From Phaeobacter piscinae (lineage in GTDB: Bacteria > Pseudomonadota > Alphaproteobacteria > Rhodobacterales > Rhodobacteraceae), in assembly GCF_002407245.1 (NCBI RefSeq), contig NZ_CP010681.1:1674001-1738000 (forward strand): a stretch of 64,000 nt of DNA, written 5' to 3'. Position numbers and translations under genes: made by a program. The notes below the pieces were generated by a model. That model did not search any database. It saw only the letters and a program-made list of their open reading frames with translations, and was not told the origin of the DNA. Positions 56,987 through 64,000 of this stretch are shown piece after piece; the first letter of the stretch is position 1; each line of letters begins with the position of its first letter.

Positions 56987-57462
56987 TGCCGAAGATTGTT
57001 GACCACGACGCCCACAGCCAGGATCTTGCCCGCCGCGCGGCAGAGTATTTTTCACACCATGGCTATGCTGGCAGTAGTATGCGCAAAATTGCCGCGCATC
57101 TGGGGCTGTCGAAAAGCGCGCTCTATCACTATTTCCCGACCAAGGAGGCGCTGTTTCTGGCCTGCACGCATCAGGTGATGGGCACGTTTACCTCCCTGGC
57201 CCTCGCACCGGATACAACCGAGGCGCAGAAACTGGCACAGCTGACGGATCTGCTGCGGCCGGGTTTTGCCCGGGAAATGGCGCTGATTTTCGACTATTTG
57301 CGCGGTAAATCCGCCGAGGAGATCGCCGCAGATGAGGCGATGCAGCTTGCATTGTCGACATATCGCCGGGCTGTTGCGGACATTGTCGGAAAGGACGCGG
57401 CAGAGACCGCCCTTGCCCAGCTGCTCGGCACGCTGCTGCTCGAATTCATGTCTGGACGATAA
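56974..57462 (+). CDS. TetR-family regulator
   Basis: A repressor of 162 residues from the ATG at 56974, or 158 from the ATG at 56986; neither has a strong ribosome binding site. The helix-turn-helix is visible: YAGSSMRKIAAHLGLSKSALYHYFPTKEALF at about 31-61. The ligand domain is short and has no identified effector. The start overlaps the palindrome that it may bind, so autorepression is likely. It is divergent from the DUF1295 membrane protein, its most plausible target. Confidence 0.88.
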   Translation: MDEIMPKIVDHDAHSQDLARRAAEYFSHHGYAGSSMRKIAAHLGLSKSALYHYFPTKEALFLACTHQVMGTFTSLALAPDTTEAQKLAQLTDLLRPGFAREMALIFDYLRGKSAEEIAADEAMQLALSTYRRAVADIVGKDAAETALAQLLGTLLLEFMSGR

Positions 57463-57474
57463 AGCCGTCCATGT

Positions 57475-57507
57475 AAAAATCACCGCAAACCCAGAGGCTT
57501 GCGGTGA
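57475..57507. terminator. Terminator between the TetR and zapA genes
   Basis: TCACCGCAA pairs with TTGCGGTGA around a 10-base loop. On the minus strand TTTTT follows, so it serves the zapA transcript; on the plus strand the tract is CTATTT, weaker. Confidence 0.8.
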
Positions 57508-57540
57508 CTATTTCATGTAACAATTCTCTAGCCGGACCAG

Positions 57541-57939
57541 TTAGCTTGCTGCGGTTTGCTCTTCCAGCTCCTGCGCCAGCGCTTCGGTCCGCGCGGCCAG
57601 CTCCGCCAACGTCTCGGTCACCAGTGGCGGCACAACAGGCACCTCAATCCGTTCCGGCTCCGGTGCCGGTGCTGCGCGCAGCTCCGCCAATTCGGCATTG
57701 CGCTCCGCCAGCTCAGCCTCGACCTCCTTGATGCGGTCCTCAACCGCGGCGGTTTTATCCGCCAGCATCAGCCCCGCCATCAACAGCATCCGTGCCTCAG
57801 GCATCCGCCCGATCTGGTCGGACAGCACCTGCGCCTCATCATCCAGCATTTTGGCGGCGGAATGCAGATAGCTCTCTTCGCCCTCCTGGCAGGAGACCTC
57901 AAAACCGCGACCCCCGATATGAATAGTGACTTCGGGCAT
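57541..57939 (-). CDS. zapA: Cell-division protein ZapA
   Basis: A 132-residue FtsZ-associated protein. The N-terminal globular part is MPEVTIHIGGRGFEVSCQEGEESYL, followed by a long coiled coil (about 64-95). ZapA cross-links FtsZ filaments at the division ring. The Pro/Glu-rich C-terminal half is longer than in E. coli but usual in alphaproteobacteria. Its start overlaps the upstream coiled-coil gene by one base, so the pair is coupled. Confidence 0.9.
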   Translation of the reverse strand: MPEVTIHIGGRGFEVSCQEGEESYLHSAAKMLDDEAQVLSDQIGRMPEARMLLMAGLMLADKTAAVEDRIKEVEAELAERNAELAELRAAPAPEPERIEVPVVPPLVTETLAELAARTEALAQELEEQTAAS

Positions 57940-58952
57940 CAGATTTCCTCTCCTTCGGGCATAGGCTGGGCGGTGAGCGGTGGCGGCGCAGCTGGCGTTG
58001 GCGCGGCGGACATGACTGCGGTATCCGCAACCGGCGTCTCAACCGCTGCAGCGACGGTCTGCTCCGCTCTCAACAGCGGTTCCAGCTTGGCCAGCACCGC
58101 ATTGACCTCAGCCTGATCGCTGGCCCGTGCGGCCGTCAGTGCATCGATATCGGCCTGCAGCGCCGCGTTGATCAGCGCCGCGTCACCAATGCCCGCTGCA
58201 TTCGCCGCCCGCAGGGCCGCGTTGGAGGCGCGCAGCTGATCATTACTCTGCCGCAGCTCTTGCAACGTCGCATCCAGACGCAGCAGCGTTTCATTCTGCT
58301 GGGCGATGTCCTCAGCACTCGGGCCTGCGGGACGTTCCGCAAGCGCGGCTGTCGCGCGCGCGGCGTCGGATTGTGCGGCCTCCAGTTGGCGCCGCAATGC
58401 CTCCGCCTCAGCCTCCAGCGCGGCGGTGTCGACTGCCGCCCCCAGATCGTCCGGTTGTTCGGCCAGCTCTTCCTGCAGTCGCGCCAGCGAGGCCTGCGCC
58501 TCGTCCAGCTCATCCTGAAGGGTTTCGCGGGCGGTGGCCGCCTCATTGCCCTGCACTTCCATTTCCTGTTTCAGCCGCGCCACTTCTGCCTTCAGCGCGT
58601 CTTTCTCGCTGGTGTTGCTCAGCTCATTGCGCAGCAACTCCACCTCGGATTGCAGCGCGGCCAGCTCGCCGATATCGGCGCCGGGCGCCGGGGCGGCGTT
58701 GGCCTCGGCCTCTTCCAGCTTGGCCCGCAGCACTTTCAGCCGCTCTTCCAGCTGGGCATTGGCGAGTTTTTCCTCTTCCAGCGCGCGGCTGAGGTCATTC
58801 TGCGCTGCATCCGTCTTGGACTGGGCCTCTGCCTGGGCCTGAACATGGGCCTCCGCCGAGGCGCGCGCATTGGCCTGCAACGCCGCAGCACCGCTGCCAA
58901 TCCGGTCCATTGCCGCCAGGATCCGACCCTGCAATTCTTCGATCTGCTCCAT
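57939..58952 (-). CDS. Long coiled-coil protein upstream of zapA (unrecognised)
   Basis: 337 residues from the ATG at 58952 with AAGGGG upstream; a longer frame reaching 59081 has poor composition. Almost the whole protein from about residue 30 to 300 is heptad-type sequence rich in Ala, Glu, Leu, Gln and Arg, for example LEEEKLANAQLEERLKVLRA. There is no signal peptide and no membrane segment. It overlaps zapA by one base (TGATG). A cell-division or nucleoid scaffold role is an inference from that coupling. I know of no family name. Confidence 0.75.
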   Translation of the reverse strand: MEQIEELQGRILAAMDRIGSGAAALQANARASAEAHVQAQAEAQSKTDAAQNDLSRALEEEKLANAQLEERLKVLRAKLEEAEANAAPAPGADIGELAALQSEVELLRNELSNTSEKDALKAEVARLKQEMEVQGNEAATARETLQDELDEAQASLARLQEELAEQPDDLGAAVDTAALEAEAEALRRQLEAAQSDAARATAALAERPAGPSAEDIAQQNETLLRLDATLQELRQSNDQLRASNAALRAANAAGIGDAALINAALQADIDALTAARASDQAEVNAVLAKLEPLLRAEQTVAAAVETPVADTAVMSAAPTPAAPPPLTAQPMPEGEEI

Positions 58953-59235
58953 GCCTGCCCCTTTACGACCCCGTGAGTGTCTGCCGGTCTTGTCCGCCGG
59001 TCCCATATGCAGCGCTCTCACCCCCGTTCGGCGGCCTGTTTTGCATCCAGGGCGCGAATCAAGGCGGATCTGACGCTGCACATCCAGCTTAGTTCATGCA
59101 GGGATAAATTACCCCCTGTTTGCTTTCAACCACTTGCAGCGTCAACTTCGCGCAGGAAGCCGCGCAAACGCTTGATCTTTGCCATATCACTGCTATTGAG
59201 CGCTCAGTCTGCCGAAAACCCAGAGGAAAAATCCA

Positions 59236-61257
59236 GTGGATCTGACAGCCCTGCGCAACGCAAACCCCGAACATTGGACCAAGGCCGCGGCCATCCGTGC
59301 CCTGACCCTTGATGCCGTTGCTGCGGCAAATTCGGGCCATTCCGGCATGCCGATTGGCATGGCCGATGTCGCCACCGTCCTGTTTGAAAAACACATGAAG
59401 TTCGATGTGGCCAATCCCCAGTGGCCCGACCGCGACCGGTTTATCCTGTCCGCCGGTCACGGCTCCATGCTGATCTACTCGCTGCTCTATCTCATGGGTG
59501 ACGCGCAGGTGACGTTGGATCAGGTGAAGAACTTCCGCCAGATGGGCGCGCTGACCGCCGGCCACCCCGAGAATTTCCTGATTGATGCGGTGGAAACCAC
59601 CACGGGCCCGCTGGGTCAGGGCATCGCCAATGCCGTCGGCTTTGCCATGGCAGAAGAAATGCAGCGCGCGCAGTATGGCCGCAAGCTGGTCGATCACCAC
59701 ACCTATGTGATCGCGGGCGACGGCTGCCTGATGGAAGGCATCAGCCAGGAGGCCATCGGCCTCGCCGGTCGTCATTCCCTGGGCAAGCTGATCGTGCTTT
59801 GGGACAACAACAACATCACCATCGACGGCACCGTTGAACTCAGCGACCGCACCAATCAGGTGCAGCGCTTCAAGGCATCGGGCTGGCAGGTCATCGAAAT
59901 CGACGGCCACGACCCCAAGGCCATCGACGAGGCGCTCACCGCGGCGAAGAAGTCGAAGAAACCGTCGATGATCGCCTGCAAGACGCATATCGCGCTGGGT
60001 CACGCCGCACAGGACACCTCCAAGGGTCACGGCGCGCTGACCGACGCCGACCAGATGCGGGACGCCAAGGCGGCCTATGGCTGGACCACCGGCCCGTTTG
60101 ATGTGCCCGCAGACGTCAAATCCCAGTGGGAAGCCATCGGCCGGCGCGGCGCATCCGAACGCGAAGCCTGGGAAGCCCGCTTTGCAGAAGCCTCCCAGCA
60201 AAAGCAGGATCGCTTCAACCGTGCCTATGCGCTGGACGCGCCCAAGAAACTCTCCGCCACCGTCAAGGCGCTGAAGAAGCAGGTCTCCGAAACCCAGCCC
60301 AAGGTGGCCACCCGGAAATCCTCCGAGATGGCGCTGGAAGTGATCAACCCGATCATGCCGGAAACCGTGGGCGGCTCTGCGGATCTCACCGGTTCCAACA
60401 ACACCAAGACCGGCGATCTCGGCATCTTTGACACCGACAATCGCAAGGGCCGTTACGTCTACTGGGGCATCCGTGAGCACGGCATGGCCTCCGCGATGAA
60501 CGGCATGGCGCTGCACGGTGGCATGCGCCCCTATGGCGGCACCTTCTTCTGCTTCACCGACTATGCCCGCCCCGCGATGCGTCTGGCGGCCCTGATGAAG
60601 ATCCCGACCGTCTTTGTCATGACCCATGACTCCATCGGCGTTGGCGAAGATGGCCCGACCCACCAGCCGGTGGAGCATCTGGCGATCTGTCGCGCGACCC
60701 CGAACACCTATGTGTTCCGTCCCGCCGACACCGTGGAAACCGCAGAGGCCTGGGAAATCGCCCTCACCTCCAAGGACACCCCCTCGGTGATGACCCTGAC
60801 CCGTCAGAACCTGCCAACCGTGCGGACCGAGCACAAGCTCAGCAATCTCACAGCCAAGGGCGGCTATGTTCTGGCCGAAGCTGAGGGCAAGCGTCAGGTC
60901 ATTCTGATCGCTACCGGTTCTGAGGTCTCCGTCGCGATGGACGCCAAGGCCAAGCTGGAAGCCGACGGCATCGGCACCCGTGTGGTCTCCATGCCCTGCA
61001 TGGAACTGTTCGCAGAGCAGGACGAAGCCTACCGCCGCAAGGTCCTGCCCGCAGGCCCCGTCCGCGTCGGTATTGAAGCCGCCATGCGCGCCGGCGGCTG
61101 GGATCGTCTGCTGATGGGTGAACGCGGCCAGGAAAAGAAAGCCGCATTCGTGGGCATGGACAGCTTCGGCGCCTCCGCCCCCGCAGGTGAGCTGTTCGAA
61201 AAGTTCGGCATCACTGCAGAGAACACCGTTGCGAAGGTGAAAGAACTGCTGGGTTAA
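59236..61257 (+). CDS. tkt: Transketolase
   Basis: A TPP-dependent enzyme of the pentose phosphate and Calvin-type pathways. It is 673 residues. TPP motif: [14 protein letters not shown] at about 156-169, then [11 protein letters not shown]. The central domain has [17 protein letters not shown] and [18 protein letters not shown]. The GTG at 59236 has GAGGAAA upstream. It is followed by a strong terminator; the GAPDH gene starts 2.1 kb further on the same strand. Confidence 0.96.
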   Translation: MDLTALRNANPEHWTKAAAIRALTLDAVAAANSGHSGMPIGMADVATVLFEKHMKFDVANPQWPDRDRFILSAGHGSMLIYSLLYLMGDAQVTLDQVKNFRQMGALTAGHPENFLIDAVETTTGPLGQGIANAVGFAMAEEMQRAQYGRKLVDHHTYVIAGDGCLMEGISQEAIGLAGRHSLGKLIVLWDNNNITIDGTVELSDRTNQVQRFKASGWQVIEIDGHDPKAIDEALTAAKKSKKPSMIACKTHIALGHAAQDTSKGHGALTDADQMRDAKAAYGWTTGPFDVPADVKSQWEAIGRRGASEREAWEARFAEASQQKQDRFNRAYALDAPKKLSATVKALKKQVSETQPKVATRKSSEMALEVINPIMPETVGGSADLTGSNNTKTGDLGIFDTDNRKGRYVYWGIREHGMASAMNGMALHGGMRPYGGTFFCFTDYARPAMRLAALMKIPTVFVMTHDSIGVGEDGPTHQPVEHLAICRATPNTYVFRPADTVETAEAWEIALTSKDTPSVMTLTRQNLPTVRTEHKLSNLTAKGGYVLAEAEGKRQVILIATGSEVSVAMDAKAKLEADGIGTRVVSMPCMELFAEQDEAYRRKVLPAGPVRVGIEAAMRAGGWDRLLMGERGQEKKAAFVGMDSFGASAPAGELFEKFGITAENTVAKVKELLG

Positions 61258-61282
61258 GTCTAGCTACAACGCAAAAAGAGGA

Positions 61283-61310
61283 AGGGCACCCAACCGGGTG
61301 CCCTTTTTTT
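61283..61310 (+). terminator. Terminator after tkt
   Basis: AGGGCACCC pairs with GGGTGCCCT around a 4-base loop, followed by TTTTTT. Confidence 0.94.
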
Positions 61311-61418
61311 GTTGTGAAATGGCTGCTGTGGGGACGGTGCGGACGGTGCGGAATTCGCCTAGATTGCGGTTAACGTCAGCCTTTGCACTGCACCCTTCTC
61401 AACCAAGGGCAAAAAGAA

Positions 61419-61964
61419 CTATTGATAGACCTTCCCGACCAAACGAAACCGCTGTTTGCCTTGGTTGCCGTCTAACCTCCCGTTCCCTGCATTGCCGTGC
61501 TCGTCTAAGGTAATTTGACCAAAAAACAGCCGCTTTCCATCAGAGCTATACTCAGAGAATTTAAAGCCCATTCTCGTAGCCTCTGTTATTCTTAAGCGAG
61601 TTTCCCTTTTCCCATCGGTAGCAGTTTGAGTGTATTGGCATCGCCCCAGAGTTCGCGTGCAGTCGTGAGGGCGAAATCTCAATTCGAACCCATCCTGTCT
61701 GACCCAGCGAACTTGATTTCCGTCTTTATCCAAGTAGGTAGTGAATACCGGCTTTCCAGATGGCGTAGAGCCGCGATAACTTTCCAATACATATGACCGA
61801 CCGGCCTTCCCACGAAAAACGTGATGTATAAGACCGCTCTGGCTTTGGTCGATACTAATGTAGTCACCGGGCGTTAGCGTTTCCGGCTTCCAGCGGATTC
61901 CTTCGGCAAAGACTGCGGTTGATACAAAGCCAACCAAGACCCCGAAAACAATTGCAACTTTCAT
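61419..61964 (-). CDS. Secreted protein of unknown function (low GC)
   Basis: 181 residues: signal peptide MKVAIVFGVLVGFVSTAVFA, then a mature beta-rich domain with repeated Tyr, Arg and Gly. Two Cys (CTRTLGRC) could form a disulfide. Its base composition is clearly lower in GC than the genes on both sides and its codon use is unlike theirs, which suggests recent acquisition. I know of no family. It stands between the tkt terminator and the DUF808 gene. Confidence 0.72.
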   Translation of the reverse strand: MKVAIVFGVLVGFVSTAVFAEGIRWKPETLTPGDYISIDQSQSGLIHHVFRGKAGRSYVLESYRGSTPSGKPVFTTYLDKDGNQVRWVRQDGFELRFRPHDCTRTLGRCQYTQTATDGKRETRLRITEATRMGFKFSEYSSDGKRLFFGQITLDEHGNAGNGRLDGNQGKQRFRLVGKVYQ

Positions 61965-62098
61965 GGAGAACGCCTTTCATAACTCTCTAAGCAACAGGCG
62001 GACTAATCTTCCACCTGCCATCAGCTGACGCTAGACCAGCGTGTAGCATTCGGAACTCTGGGCTCACAACAGACATCATTCCAGTCACCGGTAGGCGA

Positions 62099-63070
62099 TC
62101 AGTGCGCAGCTTTCTTCCCCGAAATCGCCGCAATCACCGGCCCCACAACCTTCGTCGCCAGTGGGATCAGAGCCAGCCCCCAGGCCAGTCCGAACACGCC
62201 GTCCATTGTGGCCTTGGCGCTCCACTCGGCAAAGCCCGCCCAGGCGGCAGGCACCGCGTGGCCCATCGCATAGGCCCAGTCATGGATGTGATGGCCCAGC
62301 CAGCCAAAGCCCAGAACCTCCAGCCCGTGAATGATGATGGAGCCGCCAACCCAGAGCATCGCGGCGGTGCCGACCACCGACAGGATCCACATCAGCACCG
62401 GCATGAATTTCACCAGCCCACGGCCCAGCCCACGCCCGATGGGCGTTGGTGCGTTGCCCGCCAGATACAGGCCCACGTCGTCCATCTTCACGATCACCGC
62501 GACTGAGCCGTAGACCGCCAGCGTCACCCCAATAGCGACCACGGCCAGTGTTGCCGCCTGCATCCAGACATTCGGCGCCTCGATGGCAGCCAGCGCGATG
62601 GTCATGATCTCAGCGGACAGGATAAAATCGGTCTTAATGGCGCCCTTGATCTTCTGCTCTTCCAGATGACCGGGGTCCTTGACGCTCATATCTTCGTGGA
62701 CCGCATGGCTTGCGTGCGGGAACAGCACGTGAAAAATCTTCTCGGCGCCCTCAAAACACAAATAGGATCCGCCTAGCATCAGCAGCGGCGTGATCAGCCA
62801 GGGCGCGAAATTGGCCAGCAACATGGCGACCGGCATCAGCAGGATCAGTTTGTTGAACAGCGAGCCGCGGGTGATGCGCCAGATGATCGGCAATTCGCGC
62901 GCCGGGGCAAAGCCTTGCAGATACTTCGGTGTCACCGCCGCATCGTCGATGATCACGCCCGCCGTTTTGGCCCCGGCCTTCCCCGCCGCTGCTGCCACGT
63001 CATCCACTGACGCCGCAGCCACCTTTGCAATGCCTGCCACATCATCGAGCAAAGCCAACAAACCGCTCAT
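62099..63070 (-). CDS. DUF808-family membrane protein (YedI-like)
   Basis: 323 residues. The family start MSGLLALLDDVAGIAKVAAASVDDVAAAAGKAGAKTAGVIIDDAAVTPKYLQG is typical, with an Ala/Lys-rich helix near 10-40. It is followed by about seven hydrophobic segments. The function of DUF808/YedI proteins is unknown. It is complete and normal in length. It is divergent from gap. Confidence 0.85.
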   Translation of the reverse strand: MSGLLALLDDVAGIAKVAAASVDDVAAAAGKAGAKTAGVIIDDAAVTPKYLQGFAPARELPIIWRITRGSLFNKLILLMPVAMLLANFAPWLITPLLMLGGSYLCFEGAEKIFHVLFPHASHAVHEDMSVKDPGHLEEQKIKGAIKTDFILSAEIMTIALAAIEAPNVWMQAATLAVVAIGVTLAVYGSVAVIVKMDDVGLYLAGNAPTPIGRGLGRGLVKFMPVLMWILSVVGTAAMLWVGGSIIIHGLEVLGFGWLGHHIHDWAYAMGHAVPAAWAGFAEWSAKATMDGVFGLAWGLALIPLATKVVGPVIAAISGKKAAH

Positions 63071-63210
63071 ACCGGGATCCTTTTTCTAGTCGCGCGCATT
63101 TTGGCCCACCCTATCCTATCGCCTATCAGGTACAAGCCGTTGAGCCGCCCGTTTGTTCCCGCCGGACCTTTGATGCTGTCTTCATCTGCCACCCGCACCG
63201 ACGGGTAAAA

Positions 63211-63270
63211 CCGTTATCGCAATCAGTCATTTCCGTTACCGCAACCAGTCAAGTTTTGCGCTAACAGTCT
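63211..63270 (+). promoter_or_regulatory. Three repeated CG-centred sites before gap
   Basis: CCGTTATCGCAATCAGTCA (63211-63229) and CCGTTACCGCAACCAGTCA (63233-63251) are near-identical and 22 bases apart. A third related site, GTTTTGCGCTAACAGTC, begins at 63253. Each has a central CG with partial TTA-CG-TAA symmetry, the form of LacI-family operators such as those of carbon-metabolism regulators in Rhodobacter. The regulator is not identified. Confidence 0.5.
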
Positions 63271-63354
63271 GGAATAATGCCATTTTTAAGCTTTTGACCC
63301 GAGGGAATGGTCGCTATAGCGAGGACAATTCTTGCTCGCTTGGAGATACGCATA

Positions 63355-64000
63355 TGACCATCAAAGTCGGGATCAACGGGTTTGGCCGCATCGGCCGCTG
63401 CACCCTGGCGCATATCGCAGCCTCTGGCCGGGACGATATCGAAGTGGTCAAGGTGAATGCCACCGGCCCGTTGGAGACCGCAGCACATCTGTTGAAATAC
63501 GACTCCGTGCATGGCCGTTTCCCCGGTGAGGTGACCTTGGGTGAAAACACCATGAACCTCGGTCGTGGTGACATGCAGATGTTCTCCACCTACAATATGG
63601 ATGAACTGGACTGGTCTGGCTGTGACGTCGTGCTGGAATGTACCGGCAAATTCAACGACGGCGAGAAAGCCAAAGCGCATCTGGCGCGCGGTGCCAAGAA
63701 GGTACTGCTGTCTGCCCCCGGCACAAATGTCGATAAGACCATCGTTTTCGGCGTCAATGACGACAAGCTGCGCGCTGGCGACCGGATGATATCCAACGGC
63801 TCCTGCACCACCAACTGTCTGGCCCCGCTCGCCAAGGTGCTGGATGAAACTGTCGGCATTGAAAGCGGGATCATGACCACGATCCACGCCTACACCGGGG
63901 ATCAGCCAACACTGGACCGTCGTCACGACGATCTCTACCGTGCCCGCGCCGCGGCAATGGCGATGATCCCCACCACCACAGGTGCGGCCAAGGCGCTGGG
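63355..64000 (+). CDS. gap: Glyceraldehyde-3-phosphate dehydrogenase, 5' part (runs off the window)
   Basis: Oxidises glyceraldehyde 3-phosphate. 215 codons are present, with no stop before the edge. The Rossmann start VGINGFGRIGRCTLA at about 5-19 and the catalytic Cys in ISNGSCTTNCLAPLAKVL near residue 150 are intact; the family usually has ASCTTN, so Gly replaces Ala before Ser. The NAD-ribose position that is usually Asp (ND) reads VNATG, with Ala36. HAYTGDQPTLD is the usual His region. The change at residue 36 may shift cofactor preference toward NADP. Confidence 0.93.

Noticed and set aside
59089..60834. 581-codon minus-strand frame opposite tkt
   Set aside because: Shadow of tkt; Gly/His-rich and without a start site.

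Overview
The window looks like chromosomal DNA of a Rhodobacteraceae alphaproteobacterium of the Roseobacter group, most likely Phaeobacter, Leisingera or Ruegeria. The genus is inferred from gene content and order, not from a search. Supporting signs are the high GC content, a coenzyme B12-dependent ribonucleotide reductase (nrdJ), a two-domain cold shock protein, a trpGDC-moaC-moeA-lexA block with an alphaproteobacterial SOS box, ccm genes carrying an endolysin/holin pair of the gene transfer agent (GTA) type, and a fused indolepyruvate ferredoxin oxidoreductase.

Layout. 1-850: the 5' end of an unrecognised gene, then tRNA-Asn. 0.9-8.4 kb: a seven-gene minus-strand operon (GntR regulator, Cys/Met-type PLP enzyme, binding protein, two permeases and ATPase of a sugar ABC transporter, and an AGE-family sugar isomerase). 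Paired TTGTC-N-GACAA operator-like sites lie in front of it. 8.8-14.7 kb: an MFS transporter, nrdJ, a gene-poor stretch with a full CtrA-type box, and tRNA-Pro. 14.8-23.8 kb: housekeeping genes (DUF192 protein, cold shock protein, pdxH, fabI, LysE exporter, gpt, aminotransferase, PpiD-like chaperone, trpE). 23.9-31.3 kb: a YibQ-like deacetylase on the opposite strand, then trpG-trpD-ung-trpC-moaC-moeA and lexA. 31.7-36.7 kb: comEC, gltX, gltA. 37-46.3 kb: a small RTX-like protein, a PaaG-like hydratase, ccmH-ccmF, holin-endolysin, ccmE, argC, murI and an acyltransferase. 46.5-51 kb: the fused indolepyruvate oxidoreductase and a divergent LysR regulator. 51-56 kb: a candidate small RNA, a secreted PRC-barrel-like protein, purL, a Cys-rich protein, and BolA / small membrane protein / monothiol glutaredoxin. 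56-64 kb: a membrane protein and TetR regulator, zapA with a coiled-coil gene, tkt, a low-GC secreted protein, a DUF808 protein, and the 5' part of gap.

How the parts work together. The first operon is a self-contained uptake, isomerisation and cleavage system under its own repressor. trpEGDC supply tryptophan. The Ior enzyme works in the opposite direction, on aromatic 2-oxo acids. gltA, tkt and gap belong to central carbon flow. The ccm genes assemble cytochrome c. The holin/endolysin pair probably releases gene transfer agent particles.

I see no CRISPR array, complete insertion sequence, integrase or classical defence system. The items most worth a second look are the sugar/PLP-lyase operon and its operators, the lysis cassette inside the ccm block, the CtrA box with its possible small ORF, the candidate small RNA after the LysR gene, and the zapA-linked coiled-coil gene.
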